The notes below the pieces were generated by a model, which searched no databases, had not been told where the DNA came from, and worked only from the letters and a program-made list of their open reading frames with translations. Source: an uncultured cyanobacterium (lineage in GTDB: Bacteria > Cyanobacteriota > Cyanobacteriia > Cyanobacteriales > Chroococcidiopsidaceae). From it: 5,828 nt of DNA. Below, piece by piece: positions 5,805 through 5,828 of this stretch; the stretch's first letter is position 1; each line of letters starts with the position of its first letter. Made by a program: the position numbers and the translations under genes. The DNA lies in the NCBI GenBank assembly GCA_946221495.1, contig CAMIFA010000222.1, forward strand, positions 1 through 5,828, in the 5' to 3' direction.

Positions 5805-5828
5805 CTAAGGTAAACTCAATCTGTCTAG

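Overview
The window is a piece of a cyanobacterial chromosome. Two things show this. There are five perfect copies of the HIP1 octamer GCGATCGC (617, 1445, 2162, 2451, 4268), where about 0.1 would be expected by chance in 5.8 kb. PurF and PurL also read as the cyanobacterial/Bacillus-type enzymes. Moderate-to-low GC, AT-rich spacers and a Uma2-family gene suggest a filamentous (Nostocales-like) species, but that narrower placement is a guess.

Every convincing gene lies on the minus strand, so transcription runs from high to low coordinates. At 5214-5804, reaching the right edge, is what looks like one AT-rich membrane-protein gene broken by an in-frame TAA; it has no ATG anywhere in its reading frame. 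Next come a Uma2-family (PD-(D/E)XK nuclease-like) gene (4514-5167), purL (2126-4474) and purF (451-1944). The left 450 bases hold no recognisable gene.

PurL and PurF are enzymes of de novo purine synthesis. PurF commits PRPP to the pathway by making phosphoribosylamine. PurL is the ATP-dependent large subunit of FGAM synthase and works with PurS and PurQ, which are not in this window. The uma2-purL gap is 39 nt and the purL-purF gap is 181 nt, so one transcript could cover all three. Promoter-like sequences with 17-nt spacers can nevertheless be drawn upstream of each. The best one, TTAACA-N17-TATAAA, is just upstream of uma2 at the 3' end of the broken gene.

I see no tRNA, rRNA, CRISPR array, insertion sequence or clear novel system. 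The items most worth a second look are the split membrane-protein gene at the right edge, the purF upstream region with a perfect 15-bp palindrome over a candidate -35, and the hairpin directly after the purL stop codon.
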